From Monarcha castaneiventris obscurior (taxonomy: Eukaryota > Chordata > Aves > Passeriformes > Monarchidae): a stretch of DNA of 64,000 nt. Below, one piece after another: positions 29,101 through 37,565 of the stretch; position 1 is the stretch's first letter, and each line of letters opens with the position of its first letter. The notes beneath the pieces were generated by a model that saw only the letters and a program-made list of their open reading frames with translations, was not told the origin of the DNA and made no database searches. The stretch covers positions 6,899,501 through 6,963,500 of the forward strand of contig JAMPIT010000493.1 of NCBI GenBank assembly GCA_026261815.1. Direction: 5' to 3'. The position numbers and the translations under genes are program-made.

Positions 29101-32100
29101 GAGCAGCGGCAGTGAATCCGACTGGCACTTGCTGCTCTAGCACGATCATGCTGTATGTTTGCATTTACTGCAGCACCAGTGAATGGGGAAGTATTTCTGA
29201 AAATTTTTCTCCCTCAGCAAGTTTCACTACATCTGCACTGCCATTTGGAGAGGTAGCTGCTCAGTTTTGCCTGAGCAGTGGCAGGTTCTGGAATAATGTA
29301 GCTTTAACACACCAGGTGAATTAACATTTGCAAATCTCCATGGCACTGTAGCTGTTCTGTCTCTGTTACCTCTGGTAGTGCCTGGATAGTTCTGTCCTGC
29401 TCCAAAATTACACAAAATAAGAGGTCATATCTGAACTTTCTGTGTTACTCTTCTGCAGGAGAGTTCAGAGAATGATATGTGGTAACACCTAAAAGAGTTT
29501 TAATTATTTCCCCCAAACTGTGATATCACTGCAATGCTTTTCCTGCTGAGTCATTTACATTGAATTTCCTGATTTAAACCAGCTTAGCCCCAGAGAAAGT
29601 TATCAGCATTTGAAATGATCCTTTCTTTCTGAAACACTCAATTAAAAAAAAAGTTTCATTTTCCAGTCGTGTCACTACTTTCGTGATAAAAGAAATTATA
29701 AGTTATAAAAGTCTCAGAAACAGCCTTTCTGATTAAAACTATCAAGGGCAAGACAGCCTCTGGAGCTGCATACTAAGGACCTGATTATCCGTTCACTTAG
29801 ATATAATTAGAAATTACTCTTTTGAAATCAGTGAATTTACAGAGTAAATCCAGTGTAAATGAGAGGAGAACTGAAGCCTGTATTATTTATTTCTAGCTTA
29901 AAGAAACTCATCCAGAGTTAGTTACTATATTTAATAAAATTTGTGTTCTGAAAGCTAAGGATTTCATATTTCATAACCAGCATGTAACAATTTTCCTTTG
30001 CACTTGGTCTTTTCACAGTTCATTTTTGCTGTTACAAGGAAAAATTTATAAGCCTGTATTGCCGCCTTTCTGCTGTCATAGAGCTGGACTCTCTGAAAAC
30101 CCAGCAATCCCTGAGGGAAGCAATTTCAGACAGTGAAGTCGCTGCAGCCAAACAAAGACACCAGCAAGTTATAAACTACATACAGGTAATAGTCTGTTTC
30201 TGACTATTCCAAGGAGATTTTAAGGTGGCTTTCTTAAAAATTGCATGGGGCTGTAATTTGAAATCTAAATGGAGAATTATTCACAGACATCATAAAAAGA
30301 GCAGTTGTATCAAAAGTGCAATTCTGTTTTTATGAAATTCAAACCCAGAACATGCTTTCCTTAGTTGTTGCTTTTATAGAAGGATTTTTATGGGTAAAAT
30401 CAAATGACAGTTATACTAGACTGTTATAAAGAAATGTGTCAGTCTGCTTGTAAAACTCCCTCCCATCTAACGTGAGGTAAGCTAGCACCATGTCTGGGCA
30501 TTCATTTGTGTAAGAGTTTTTCTTTGTCTGTATGAACTGGGGACGTTTTTCACTGTGATAACATGGCAATTTAAAAAATTAAAATGAAAATTCAGACTAG
30601 ATTGTGGAGACAATCTCCACCAACAATATCACGCTCAGGAACACAGCTCTGCATTTCATATGTCAGGCTGGCCCCAAAAGCAGCTGTGAGCCTGGCCAGC
30701 ACCATGCAGTGGCACTGCTACAGTCCCCCAGTGCAGGAGGATCACCAGTATTACCATACTTGTCTAATTTGCTCATTCTCTGTCTTTCATCCCAATTTTC
30801 CTGTACTGTTCCCAAATCAAGACTTTACCTACTCAGCTCAGGGCTCTTTGAACTACATCCCATTGTGCAGCATAGCAAAGCCTGTCCTTTTGCAAACCAT
30901 TTTGGTAATTGGTTATTTATAGCTAAAGCTCATGACTTTTGCAGAGTGTATCTATGGGTATGGTTGACCCGTCTTTCTACGAGAGAGGTGCAAATAATTT
31001 TATGGCTCTAGATTCTTAATATTCAAGCTATCTTCTGTTGGAATAGAGGCCAAGACAGCCATTTGTCCCATTGATAAGATGTTTGACCCTCCATAGTTAT
31101 GAACAAGAGGATAATATTTCTATTTCTCTTTGTTCTGCATTCAGACCCCCTTTGCCTTGTCCTGGAGCTTTTGGCAACCTGCAGCAGGGCAGAGAGGGAA
31201 GATCCATTGTACTTTCACTCTTAGTCCCCTCCCATTCTCACACTCAGAAAATCTAGCTTTCTTGCAGTGTGCAGGAGAATTTGGAAAAATTTTATCCTTC
31301 ACATCAAACCGAAGCATTTGTATATTCATATGCAGGTACTGTATAGACAGTTCTGTGTTCCTCTTCTCCAAAGTGTTTGAGTCACATACCTGCACTGGGA
31401 AAATATGGGAGAACATTTTAAACTTCAGTGTGTTGTGCTGAATTATTGTGACAGTGTATTAGGCTTGTCAGGTTTCCTCTCAAATGAAAAACAGCTGTAT
31501 TCCACCTATTGGCAAAAATATCTCAGCCCACTACATACCGCAATCTTCAGCGGTGACCACAAAACCGCAAGAGCATTTGTGTGATCCCAGATCTAAGACA
31601 GTGTTGAAGTCACTACACAAACCAAACATTGTAAAGAGCAAGGGAGTCTATATAAATGCAGTTCTGAAAAGGAGTCAGAGGACAACTGAAAATTTAAAAT
31701 TATTAAAAAAAAAAAAAAAGAAAGACAAAAAAAACCCCAACCAGAATATAAGGTACTTGGAGTCTTTACCAGAATGTTACAGAGAAAAGAAAGAAATCTG
31801 CAGGCACTGAAACTAAAACTGAAGTTAAGCAGTAATTGATATTATGTAGTGCTTCAAATGTTCCTAAATTGTAAAAGAATCACAGTTCATTACAATGTCC
31901 TGCAGAACAGCATCAGGGGGAAAACCAACAGGATTTGCATTTTAATAAACTGCATGCAGGATAGTTGTTGTTTGGGGTTGAGAGGGAGTATCACGGAAAA
32001 GATACTAAAAGATAAAAATCTCTAAAATCAAATAGGTGAGATGTTTGCTAACTGGAATTCTCTTCATGGAGCTACACTGAAATCTTGAAATTATGCAGGA

Positions 32101-35100
32101 TTATTAATTAATCTCTGAACCATTTGCTATTCTTATTGATATATATTCTTAGCTCAAATTAACTCAGTGGCATGGCTTGCACTGGCATCACTGGAGTCGG
32201 GATTTCACCTTCACATAAAAATGGCCATACTAGGTCAAAACACGGCTATCCTATCTCCAACACGGCTCATCAGGAGCTACCCCAGCAAATCTGGCATCTA
32301 CAGTATCCCTTGGGAGTAAATTTCACACTTTGAATATGCATTTTGTGAAGTATCTCCAGCTAAGAGAAGTTGTCTTTGAATATTAGTCTGCAGGCTCTCT
32401 GATCCCTCTGTCACTCTCTGATCCCTCTGTCACTCCCTTATTTGACAACTGTCACTGCACAGAGTACTCCTCACTTTTGCCTCTCCATTACCCAGAACTC
32501 TCACTCCATTCTTGCAGAATGTAGCTTGTGTAACTGCACAGCAGTTTCCCTCAAACACTGCAATATTAATAGGAAAGCTCACTTGAAATTCAGAACCTTC
32601 TGTAGGAAAAGTATGAGGGAAGTTCTAGAAAGGACACTGCAGCAGGAGGGTATTTACTCACAGCTACTGTCATTTGATGGTTGCAACATTTGCTCAGCCA
32701 TCAAAGATTTTGAATGGCTTGAAGAGGATGTTAAAAGATGTTGAAAGTGTCCCATTATCAAAAGACTCTTCGGACCCACATTAAACAGCATCTTTCCTCT
32801 CCGCAGAGATACTTAAAGCTACATCCTGCTATTGATTTAGGCACTTGTCTCTTATTGCCATCAACAGGCATGCGTTAGAACTGCTTTCGTGTAGATTTAT
32901 AGTCTTAAAATGTACACACACTAAAATGGTTAGGGAGAAACTGCAGTTTGGCTCATAGCTGTGCTTCTGCCCTCCATTTATGTATCAACACGTGTGTATG
33001 TTCTTTGTTAAAAACTAGGTCTGACCTGAGCGATTGCTTTGACTTGGGTTTGCAAAGAAGTCTCACTTGTATTTCAGTACAGTATCAAACCAACTTCTAG
33101 GTGTGCTACAAACTGATCAAATTTTTACTCCATCAAAATACAATTTTCATTTTCTTTCCATGTCAGACTTCAGGTCTGGATTCACCCCTCCTAACTACAC
33201 ATTCTTAATTGAGGTACCTCTTAACCAAAATCAGTTCAGAACACCTCAATCTGAATGTTCTTCCAGGGGATCCTGATGCTCTCTCTCGGCAGGGACTACA
33301 GACTTGGGCTCTTGAAAAAAAGTACACACTTAGGTAGAATTAATACTCAGACTTAACCGTATTTTGTCACTGCTTTTTCCTCCACAGCAAATTGATGAGA
33401 TCTGGAGGGACATGAGATGGATCACAGAAGCACTGCAGTATGCAAGATACAAGCAGCCAGCAGCAGGCCTGCCCATAAAGAAGCTTGTGGATCTTTCAGA
33501 AGAACACCCCCAAAAGAAAATGAGCTCCACCTCTTCACATCTAGATTGTCTTCCTTCACCTCCCCCTTCCCCTGAGCCTAGAATCCAGAGGAGAAAAGCT
33601 GTGAATGGTAAGAGAACTTTTCTTTGTTCACCAAACACACTCTTTGAACTCACTTTTAATTATAACAGGTCTTGTATGTCTTTTTATAAAAGGAGTAAAT
33701 TTTTTCCCATACACTGCCAAGGTATTTTAACAATCATTTTACCAATCATTTGCCACTCAGTATCCTGATATCTTTCTACAATCTTTACAATCATTTTTTA
33801 CTTTCAGCTACTCAAAATAACTGTTCATCATCAGCCAACTTTGTCACCTCGTTGTTCCAGATCACTTAATGAACAGGTTGGAAGGGACAAATGCTATCAC
33901 TGGCTTCTCCACGATGTCCAGAATTCCAGTAAAATCCATTCACGGTGAAAGCTGACAGCTTCGTTTGTTGCCTACACCAACAATCTGATATTTTATATGG
34001 AGGCAGCTTTCTCTTCATCCAAATTACAGCTGCAGAGCCTGCAGTAAAGAACATTAGCAAAAGCTCTTCAGAGCTCTGACGATGGCTGTGTATTAATTGT
34101 GCACATGTTCAGAGTTTTATTAGACTGATGAGACATGAGTTGCTAAGCAAAAGCTATTGATCCTTTCTCATCAATCATGTCTCTATTTTTCCTCCCCATA
34201 GTTTTCATTAATTTGACAGAATCTAACTCAGATTTTTCCATAGTTTCCATTTGCCACCTTCTGTTTCTCTGGTATTACAGCCATTTTCTTTCCAGGCTTT
34301 GAGTGTTCCTCTGCCTTGCAGCAATTATTTCTTATGCTCCTCTTGCTTTGTTTTGATAGAGCAAATTTTGGTGCCAATAGTCCAGTTTAAAAGCTGTTTC
34401 CACATACCCCTCAGAGTTCTCAGTGTTTTAGACAAGCATTTTGAATTACATGAATTACACAAATAACTACCCACCTCACTGATCATTACTGCTTCTCTGC
34501 ATAGCCAGAAAATTAAACTGATTAAAGGAATGGATCACAGCAAATAAAGATGAAGCAAATGAAACAGCAACACCCATTTTGCTAACAGAATAAGGACTTT
34601 GGAGTTAAAAATAAACCATCATTCTGCTGAACTGTCTTTAAGCAACAAGTAAATGAAACAGTAGAAACAAAAGCAACAGATGCTGCATTAAACAACTCCC
34701 ATGACCATTACAGTAATAATAATTTGGGTTTTTTTCAAATTGGCAGTTTTATACATTTAAGAAAAATGAATAAATCTCTTCTGATTAGATTTCATGAGGT
34801 TAAAATAAAAGAAACCAGAAAAGGCTGGTGCTTTGCTCCACTCCATTATATGGCAGTGTTCTTTCTCAGCACCCCACCCTGAGCAATGTGTTTCCCCTCT
34901 ATTACAGACCACAAGTGCAGAATAATCCTCAGCTCTGGCACAGTGCAAACTGCAGCATTATCTTGTCCTGCACACCCTGGATTCATTAGTGCTGGGCTCT
35001 ATGGCAATTTACATGAGCTCCAAGTGAACAGTCAGCACTGTATAAAATCTATGTTTAATTCCTGGAATCAAAGATAAACTATCCAGGGCAATGGAGCATC

Positions 35101-36547
35101 AATCTATTCTATCACACATGCCACCATTTATTATGTTATTGATCCTGCTGAGGCCAAAAGACAGCAGTGATGGCAGTGCCAGTGTGGGATTTGGTTCAAA
35201 AATTCACATTTGAATTATGTGTGTCTGTTTTGGATTTGAACACACCTAATGCACCTGATGGCCAAAAGGGCAGTTTTTATTTATCAACCTCCCTGTTGTG
35301 CCTTGAGCCTCGTACCACACTTACAGTTGCACCCTGCTCGCCGTTACAGAGATATAAATCTAGAGTAAGTAAACCGACATCTTTAATAAAAGCAGAAACT
35401 GGATTAGAGATTTTCTCTCTCACAAATCTCCATGTCTATGAAATTTAGTGAAAGCAAGATAAAAGAAAACAGATCATCTCAGAACTTATTCCCAATTCAA
35501 ATATAATTTTTTTCCTGTCCTTAACATAATAAATTAATTCTTTCTGGTTTTCCTAATTCTGCCACCACCTGTCTAACACATCTGTAAGTCCTCCATGCTG
35601 ACTGCCTTTGCCATCACCTCGGCTGAGGGCAGTTCCACAGAGGAAACACACATACATTTCCAGCACTGTAAATTTAAAATTAAGACAAAAACCACATAAA
35701 TGACAGTTAAGCCATTCCTCTGCTGGACTTTTCTTGTTAGTGTTAACCAGTTTTCCTTGCAGACTCCCAGCCCTGCTCAGATGAAGAAGGCTGCTCCGAG
35801 GTGTTCCTCCCAACTGACAGCGACTATGACTCCAGCGATGCATTGAGCCCAAGGGAGTTAGACCTGATTTACTCCTCATCCCAGGACATCTCCCAGCAGG
35901 CTGGCAGTGGCCTGGGTGGCAGTGCACCCAACGTGCTCCAAGTCCACGACATGAAGCCCTGCCTGGCACTGAGAGAGTGTGGTGCCTTGGACACCAGTGC
36001 TGAACGTTGCACAGAGCAGATGAGCAGTCTGACAATGTCAGGGCTTACACCGAAAAGCACAGACAAGTCCTCCAGTTCCAAGCAGCCACTGGGCTTTTTA
36101 GGGAAAAAGAAGTTGGGCAAACACCAACATTACAACTACTTCAGCCGGCAGCATCGCTGGCTGCGCGTGCACAGCGAGACTCAGTCGGGCTCTCTGTCGG
36201 AAGGTGTCTACACCCAGCATCTCATGAGAGCTCCAGATTTGTCTCAAGAACCTACCTCCGGTGAGCAGGTGAAGATTCCCATTGAGGGGTCTCGGAGCAC
36301 TTTTGTACCTCATGCATCCAGCCTTCCAGAGGATGGGAAAGGCAAGTATGAGGAACCAAGGCAGGATGTCCATAGGACACATGTGGAGCCTTATGAAACA
36401 ACATTTCTGGATGAAGAGGGCGAGTCCTGGGCAATGAGCATGGAGTCTGTAGAACACACGGACGTGCACAGTGCTATGCAACAGATCACTGGTCCAGATG
36501 AGCAGTTGGGTTCTGCTGTCCCAGAAGTGTTCAGCAGCACCCTTTAA
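5267..36547 (+). CDS. ANKFN1: ANKFN1, 3' part of gene: 13 coding exons (fibronectin type III domain to stop codon)
   Basis: Join 5267-5364, 6000-6090, 9380-9487, 15280-15379, 16529-16661, 17277-17393, 20618-20833, 22910-23076, 24500-24650, 26432-26600, 30019-30185, 33388-33607, 35763-36547. Every boundary has AG/GT and the phases agree. The sum is 2,522 bases, i.e. two bases of a split codon plus 840 codons including stop. Numbering from the first complete codon, residues 1-62 are the C-terminal half of a fibronectin type III domain (YYVRVSAYNMRGWG). Residues 64-131 are a basic linker. Residues 133-449 are the strongly conserved family core, residues 451-578 a helical and then Pro/Ser-rich stretch, and residues 579-839 an acidic, Ser-rich tail. 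The family (Drosophila wide awake, mouse Nmf9) also has N-terminal ankyrin repeats, which are absent here because the 5' part lies outside the window. It is a cytoplasmic, neural-expressed scaffold-type protein of poorly known biochemistry. Identification by recalled similarity is strong; exon edges are read by eye. Confidence 0.93.
5365..5999 (+). other. ANKFN1 intron between exons a and b
   Basis: A 635-base intron. It contains a 17-base direct duplication at 5,756-5,788 (TTTGTTTATATCTCTTA, twice) within a T-rich segment. Nothing else stands out. Confidence 0.7.
5756..5788 (+). repeat. 17-bp tandem duplication
   Basis: TTTGTTTATATCTCTTA is followed directly by a second copy lacking the last base. 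It lies in a T-rich intron segment. Confidence 0.9.
6000..6090 (+). CDS. ANKFN1: ANKFN1 coding exon b (end of fibronectin type III domain)
   Basis: Acceptor CATTTGCAG at 5,999, donor CAA|GTAAGT. It starts in phase 0 and reads GQRYYVRVSAYNMRGWGPP, the typical last strands of a fibronectin type III fold (Y-x-V-R-V-x-A-x-N-x-x-G-x-G), then KSTPEYASPS. It ends in phase 1. Confidence 0.95.
6091..9379 (+). other. ANKFN1 intron between exons b and c
   Basis: About 3.3 kb, largely AT-rich (for example 6,600-6,850). No exon, RNA gene or recognisable repeat was seen. Confidence 0.65.
9380..9487 (+). CDS. ANKFN1: ANKFN1 coding exon c (linker after fibronectin domain)
   Basis: Acceptor TTCAATAG, donor GAG|GTAAGG. 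The frame reads WKDCSGREPRHRGHTEALE, then RLLQQVRAAHQHYNCR, an amphipathic helical linker known in the family. The first two bases complete an Asn codon with exon b. It ends in phase 1. Confidence 0.93.
9488..15279 (+). other. ANKFN1 intron between exons c and d
   Basis: About 5.8 kb, the longest intron in the window. It has AT-rich blocks such as 12,230-12,280. Its longest open frame (13,904-14,479) begins with GTG, lacks splice or family support, and is treated as chance. Confidence 0.65.
15280..15379 (+). CDS. ANKFN1: ANKFN1 coding exon d (basic linker)
   Basis: Acceptor CCATTTCAG, donor AAAAG|GTTTGT. It reads SSKLQNAGRKQSVSRSLKHL and on to FHSSNKFVKTLK, a Ser- and Lys/Arg-rich segment that matches the family. 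The shifted phases (entry 1, exit 2) are correct on both sides. The donor is not a perfect consensus but is the only one that preserves the frame. Confidence 0.92.
15380..16528 (+). other. ANKFN1 intron between exons d and e
   Basis: About 1.15 kb, AT-rich, ending in a pyrimidine tract before the acceptor. Nothing else was seen. Confidence 0.7.
16529..16661 (+). CDS. ANKFN1: ANKFN1 coding exon e (conserved core)
   Basis: Acceptor CTCTCTTTAG, donor AAG|GTAATG. It reads GLYLSVILFYKDNLLVTNED, then QIPIVEIDDSHSSSVMQDFL, the most conserved segment of vertebrate ANKFN1 as I recall it. It enters in phase 2 and ends in phase 0. Confidence 0.95.
16662..17276 (+). other. ANKFN1 intron between exons e and f
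   Basis: A 615-base intron. Nothing besides the splice signals was seen. Confidence 0.7.
17277..17393 (+). CDS. ANKFN1: ANKFN1 coding exon f (conserved core)
   Basis: Acceptor TTTTTGCAG, donor CAG|GTGGGT. Exactly 39 codons, phase 0 at both ends, reading LSCMWDDIRWLRQNMAVSVS and ending in an Ala/Gln-rich helix (QKMLSAAAQLQ). Skipping this exon would keep the frame. Confidence 0.94.
17394..20617 (+). other. ANKFN1 intron between exons f and g
   Basis: About 3.2 kb. A purine-rich, AAAG-type low-complexity stretch lies at about 17,555-17,640. The AATAAAG near 18,818 and an open frame at 19,081-19,410 have no further support. Confidence 0.65.
20618..20833 (+). CDS. ANKFN1: ANKFN1 coding exon g (conserved core)
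   Basis: Acceptor TTTTCTAG, donor CAG|GTAGTG. Exactly 72 codons in phase 0 at both ends: NLLGTHNLGRVFYEPIKDRH, a region with VTVREVESLYSFFNGKWMQV, then KSLSTPEEPTALDILLITIQ. Nearly invariant in the family. Confidence 0.96.
20834..22909 (+). other. ANKFN1 intron between exons g and h
   Basis: About 2.1 kb. It holds a strong imperfect inverted repeat at 22,493-22,558, listed separately. Otherwise nothing was seen. Confidence 0.65.
22493..22558. repeat. Imperfect inverted repeat / hairpin
   Basis: Left arm 22,493-22,518 and right arm 22,532-22,558. The arms pair perfectly over GGGAACT/AGTTCCC at the base and over the 13 bases CTGAAAAACAACT/AGTTGTTTTTCAG next to a 13-base loop, with a small mismatched block between. 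This is long enough to form a stable hairpin in RNA. It could be a remnant of a short inverted-repeat element or a chance structure. Confidence 0.6.
22910..23076 (+). CDS. ANKFN1: ANKFN1 coding exon h (ubiquitin-like/RA-like region)
   Basis: Acceptor TTTAAAACAG, donor CAA|GTAAGT. It reads DILSYHKRSQQRLPPGLYLG, then a segment with SVDQIKVLVLQKLPNVLCHV and IRDNSNVS. The pattern of a beta-hairpin followed by a helix resembles a Ras-association (ubiquitin-like) fold, which I recall being proposed for this family but cannot confirm. It ends in phase 2. A second possible GT lies four bases downstream (TAA|GTGAAT) but would break the frame. Confidence 0.95.
23077..24499 (+). other. ANKFN1 intron between exons h and i
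   Basis: About 1.4 kb. A (CA)n run starts 27 bases after the donor and is listed separately. Nothing else was seen. Confidence 0.7.
23104..23131 (+). repeat. (CA)n microsatellite
   Basis: About 14 uninterrupted CA units, followed by GAGAAC. It sits immediately inside the intron, 28 bases from the 5' splice site of the preceding ANKFN1 exon. Confidence 0.97.
24500..24650 (+). CDS. ANKFN1: ANKFN1 coding exon i (conserved core)
   Basis: Acceptor ATATACAG, donor CAG|GTATTT. It reads DEWEWIQTLSGSESVESMDH and on to ALLKQINLPLHQ. The first base completes a Lys codon. It ends in phase 0. The polypyrimidine tract is poor, so the acceptor may be weak. Confidence 0.94.
24651..26431 (+). other. ANKFN1 intron between exons i and j
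   Basis: About 1.8 kb, mostly AT-rich with a GC-richer patch at 25,870-26,050. No gene was seen. Confidence 0.7.
26432..26600 (+). CDS. ANKFN1: ANKFN1 coding exon j (conserved core)
   Basis: Acceptor CCCTGTACAG, donor CTCG|GTATAG. It reads AKHFRLYTQEVLELGHNVSF, then LLLLPASDDVCTAPGQNNPY and TPHSGFLNLPLQMFEL, ending in phase 1. Strongly conserved in the family. Confidence 0.96.
28147..28154 (+). promoter_or_regulatory. POU octamer motif next to homeodomain core
   Basis: A perfect ATGCAAAT followed directly by TAATGA, and 40 bases later by CAATTAATCT. Such composite POU/homeodomain sites are common in developmental enhancers. This is motif evidence only, in an intron of a gene next to NOG. 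Confidence 0.3.
28286..28335. repeat. 12-bp palindrome overlapping a direct repeat
   Basis: TGATTTGTCAGA at 28,286-28,297 is the exact reverse complement of TCTGACAAATCA at 28,309-28,320, with an 11-base spacer. AGAGCCTGCATGG occurs at 28,295-28,307 and again at 28,323-28,335. The two patterns interlock. Confidence 0.85.
30019..30185 (+). CDS. ANKFN1: ANKFN1 coding exon k
   Basis: Acceptor CTTTTCACAG, donor CAG|GTAATA. The first two bases complete a Val codon. It then reads HFCCYKEKFISLYCRLSAVI, followed by ELDSLKTQQSLREAISDSEV and AAAKQRHQQVINYIQ, a charged probable helix. It ends in phase 0. Confidence 0.95.
31705..31742 (+). repeat. A-rich low-complexity tract
   Basis: A run of 15 A followed by GAAAGAC, eight A and CCCCAACC. 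It could be the tail of an old retroposon, but no element body is recognisable beside it. Confidence 0.85.
32396..32433 (+). repeat. 19-bp tandem duplication (two perfect copies)
   Basis: TCTCTGATCCCTCTGTCAC occurs at 32,396-32,414 and again directly at 32,415-32,433 without mismatch, which suggests a recent slippage event. It may be polymorphic. Confidence 0.95.
33388..33607 (+). CDS. ANKFN1: ANKFN1 coding exon l (Pro/Ser-rich)
   Basis: Acceptor TTTCCTCCACAG, donor ATG|GTAAGA. It reads QIDEIWRDMRWITEALQYAR and on to LPSPPPSPEPRIQRRKAVN, ending in phase 1. The SPPPSPEP stretch could be a proline-directed kinase or SH3/WW target, which is an inference. Confidence 0.96.
33608..35762 (+). other. 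ANKFN1 intron between exons l and m
   Basis: About 2.2 kb. A possible worn CR1 fragment lies near 33,855-33,895. Otherwise AT-rich and featureless. Confidence 0.65.
33855..33895 (-). mobile_element. Possible degraded CR1 LINE fragment
   Basis: The bases AACAGGTTGGAAGGGACAAA, preceded by a worn GATCACTTAATG, resemble the antisense of the 3' end of avian CR1 elements. Only about 40 bases can be matched from memory and the terminal 8-base repeats are not visible. Confidence 0.35.
35763..36547 (+). CDS. ANKFN1: ANKFN1 last coding exon (acidic/Ser-rich C-terminal tail, stop)
   Basis: Acceptor CCTTGCAG, with the first two bases completing an Asp codon. It then encodes 260 residues to the TAA at 36,545-36,547. 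The start (SQPCSDEEGCSEVFLPTDSD, then YDSSDALSPRELDLIY) is highly conserved and acidic with many Ser, typical of casein-kinase substrates. A second island (LGFLGKKKLGKHQHYNYFSR, then HRWLRVHSETQS) is basic and conserved. The remainder matches human ANKFN1 only loosely. No domain is recognised here. Confidence 0.96.
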
Positions 36548-37565
36548 CCCCAGAATCCTCCACTGCTTCCCATCATTCCACATGAGATATGAGCATTGTG
36601 ATCATAGGGGCCATACTTTCAAAACCACTGGTAAAAATACAGCTCCTGAAATGGCAACTCATGCCACTCTAAAGAATCCTGATCTTTGGACTTCATCACC
36701 AGATTTCTGGTCTCACAGAGGTATCATCTGTCATGATGTGAGAATTATTATAACTGGCATCTGCAGGTTTGCAGGTACAGTCATAACAGTCACCACATAA
36801 CAATCTGCAATTGAGTAATCAGGTTTTGCAAGTCTCTTCATTTCCATGTTTCTCTGAGCATGCAAAATTTTAAGCATGAGTGATTCTGCCTGCAAGTTAG
36901 CAGAAGCTGTAACATCCTTGGTGTCCTTATGTTAGGAATGTGTCCTAAACTTCTATTAGCTTGTTTTCCACCATCTCCTGCAATTTTTTCTACTTTTCAG
37001 CTTTTCTTGAATGGATTTAGGTTGGGTATAGCTGACATGCTAACTGGTCTAGTAACACAGATAACCCAGAGTTTCTAACCACTTAAGTGAAAATTCTTTC
37101 AGGATCTAGAAAATGCAGTCAACACCATCTCTGAATGCTGTCAGAGCCTAACATAATTATCACAATTGTTTTTTTCAGGAGCTTAGATTTTAAATTATTT
37201 AAGTAGCAAGTTATTGTAAAAGCTTAGGAGATGAACCCTTGAGGTAAAGAGCAGGCAGAATGAGGCCAGGTTCTAGTGGAGTAATATGCAGGGTCTATGT
37301 GAGATTGAAGCAAAGTTTTTCTTTTCTTCTCCCCACCACACAAGAGCACATTTTTCTTGTGTGTTGGCATCACTCTCAACACACCCATTGGAAAGAAACA
37401 CTCCTGTTATTGTTCCTGAATATTCACCATGAATTCCAGGGGTGTTTGATCACCATGTCTGAAGCTGGGATATTCTGGCAATTCAGATTAGGGAAGTTTG
37501 GGTGCAGTTTGAATCTAAGATTTTTTTCTTTGGGCCCGAAATAAATACTAATATGATAAGGAGGT
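36548..37565 (+). other. ANKFN1: Probable ANKFN1 3' UTR
   Basis: Non-coding sequence after the stop codon. The first canonical AATAAA downstream is at 37,540-37,545 and is followed by T/GT-rich sequence near 37,575-37,625, so cleavage at about 37,560 is plausible. Further AATAAA hexamers at 37,892, 38,042 and 38,512 could give longer ends. The UTR end is an inference. Confidence 0.45.
37540..37545 (+). terminator. Candidate ANKFN1 polyadenylation signal
   Basis: First AATAAA after the ANKFN1 stop codon, about 1 kb downstream. Confidence 0.45.

Larger units (their letters stand above)
26601..30018 (+). other. ANKFN1 intron between exons j and k
   Basis: About 3.4 kb. It contains the regulatory-looking segment at about 28,130-28,340 described separately (octamer motif, palindrome and direct repeat). 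Elsewhere nothing definite was seen. Confidence 0.65.
30186..33387 (+). other. ANKFN1 intron between exons k and l
   Basis: About 3.2 kb. It holds an A-rich tract at 31,705-31,742 and a perfect two-copy 19-base tandem at 32,396-32,433. No gene was seen. Confidence 0.65.

Noticed and set aside
35553..36583. Frames of 83-161 residues opposite the last ANKFN1 exon
   Set aside because: They are shadows of the real exon on the + strand, which is supported by splice sites and family similarity.
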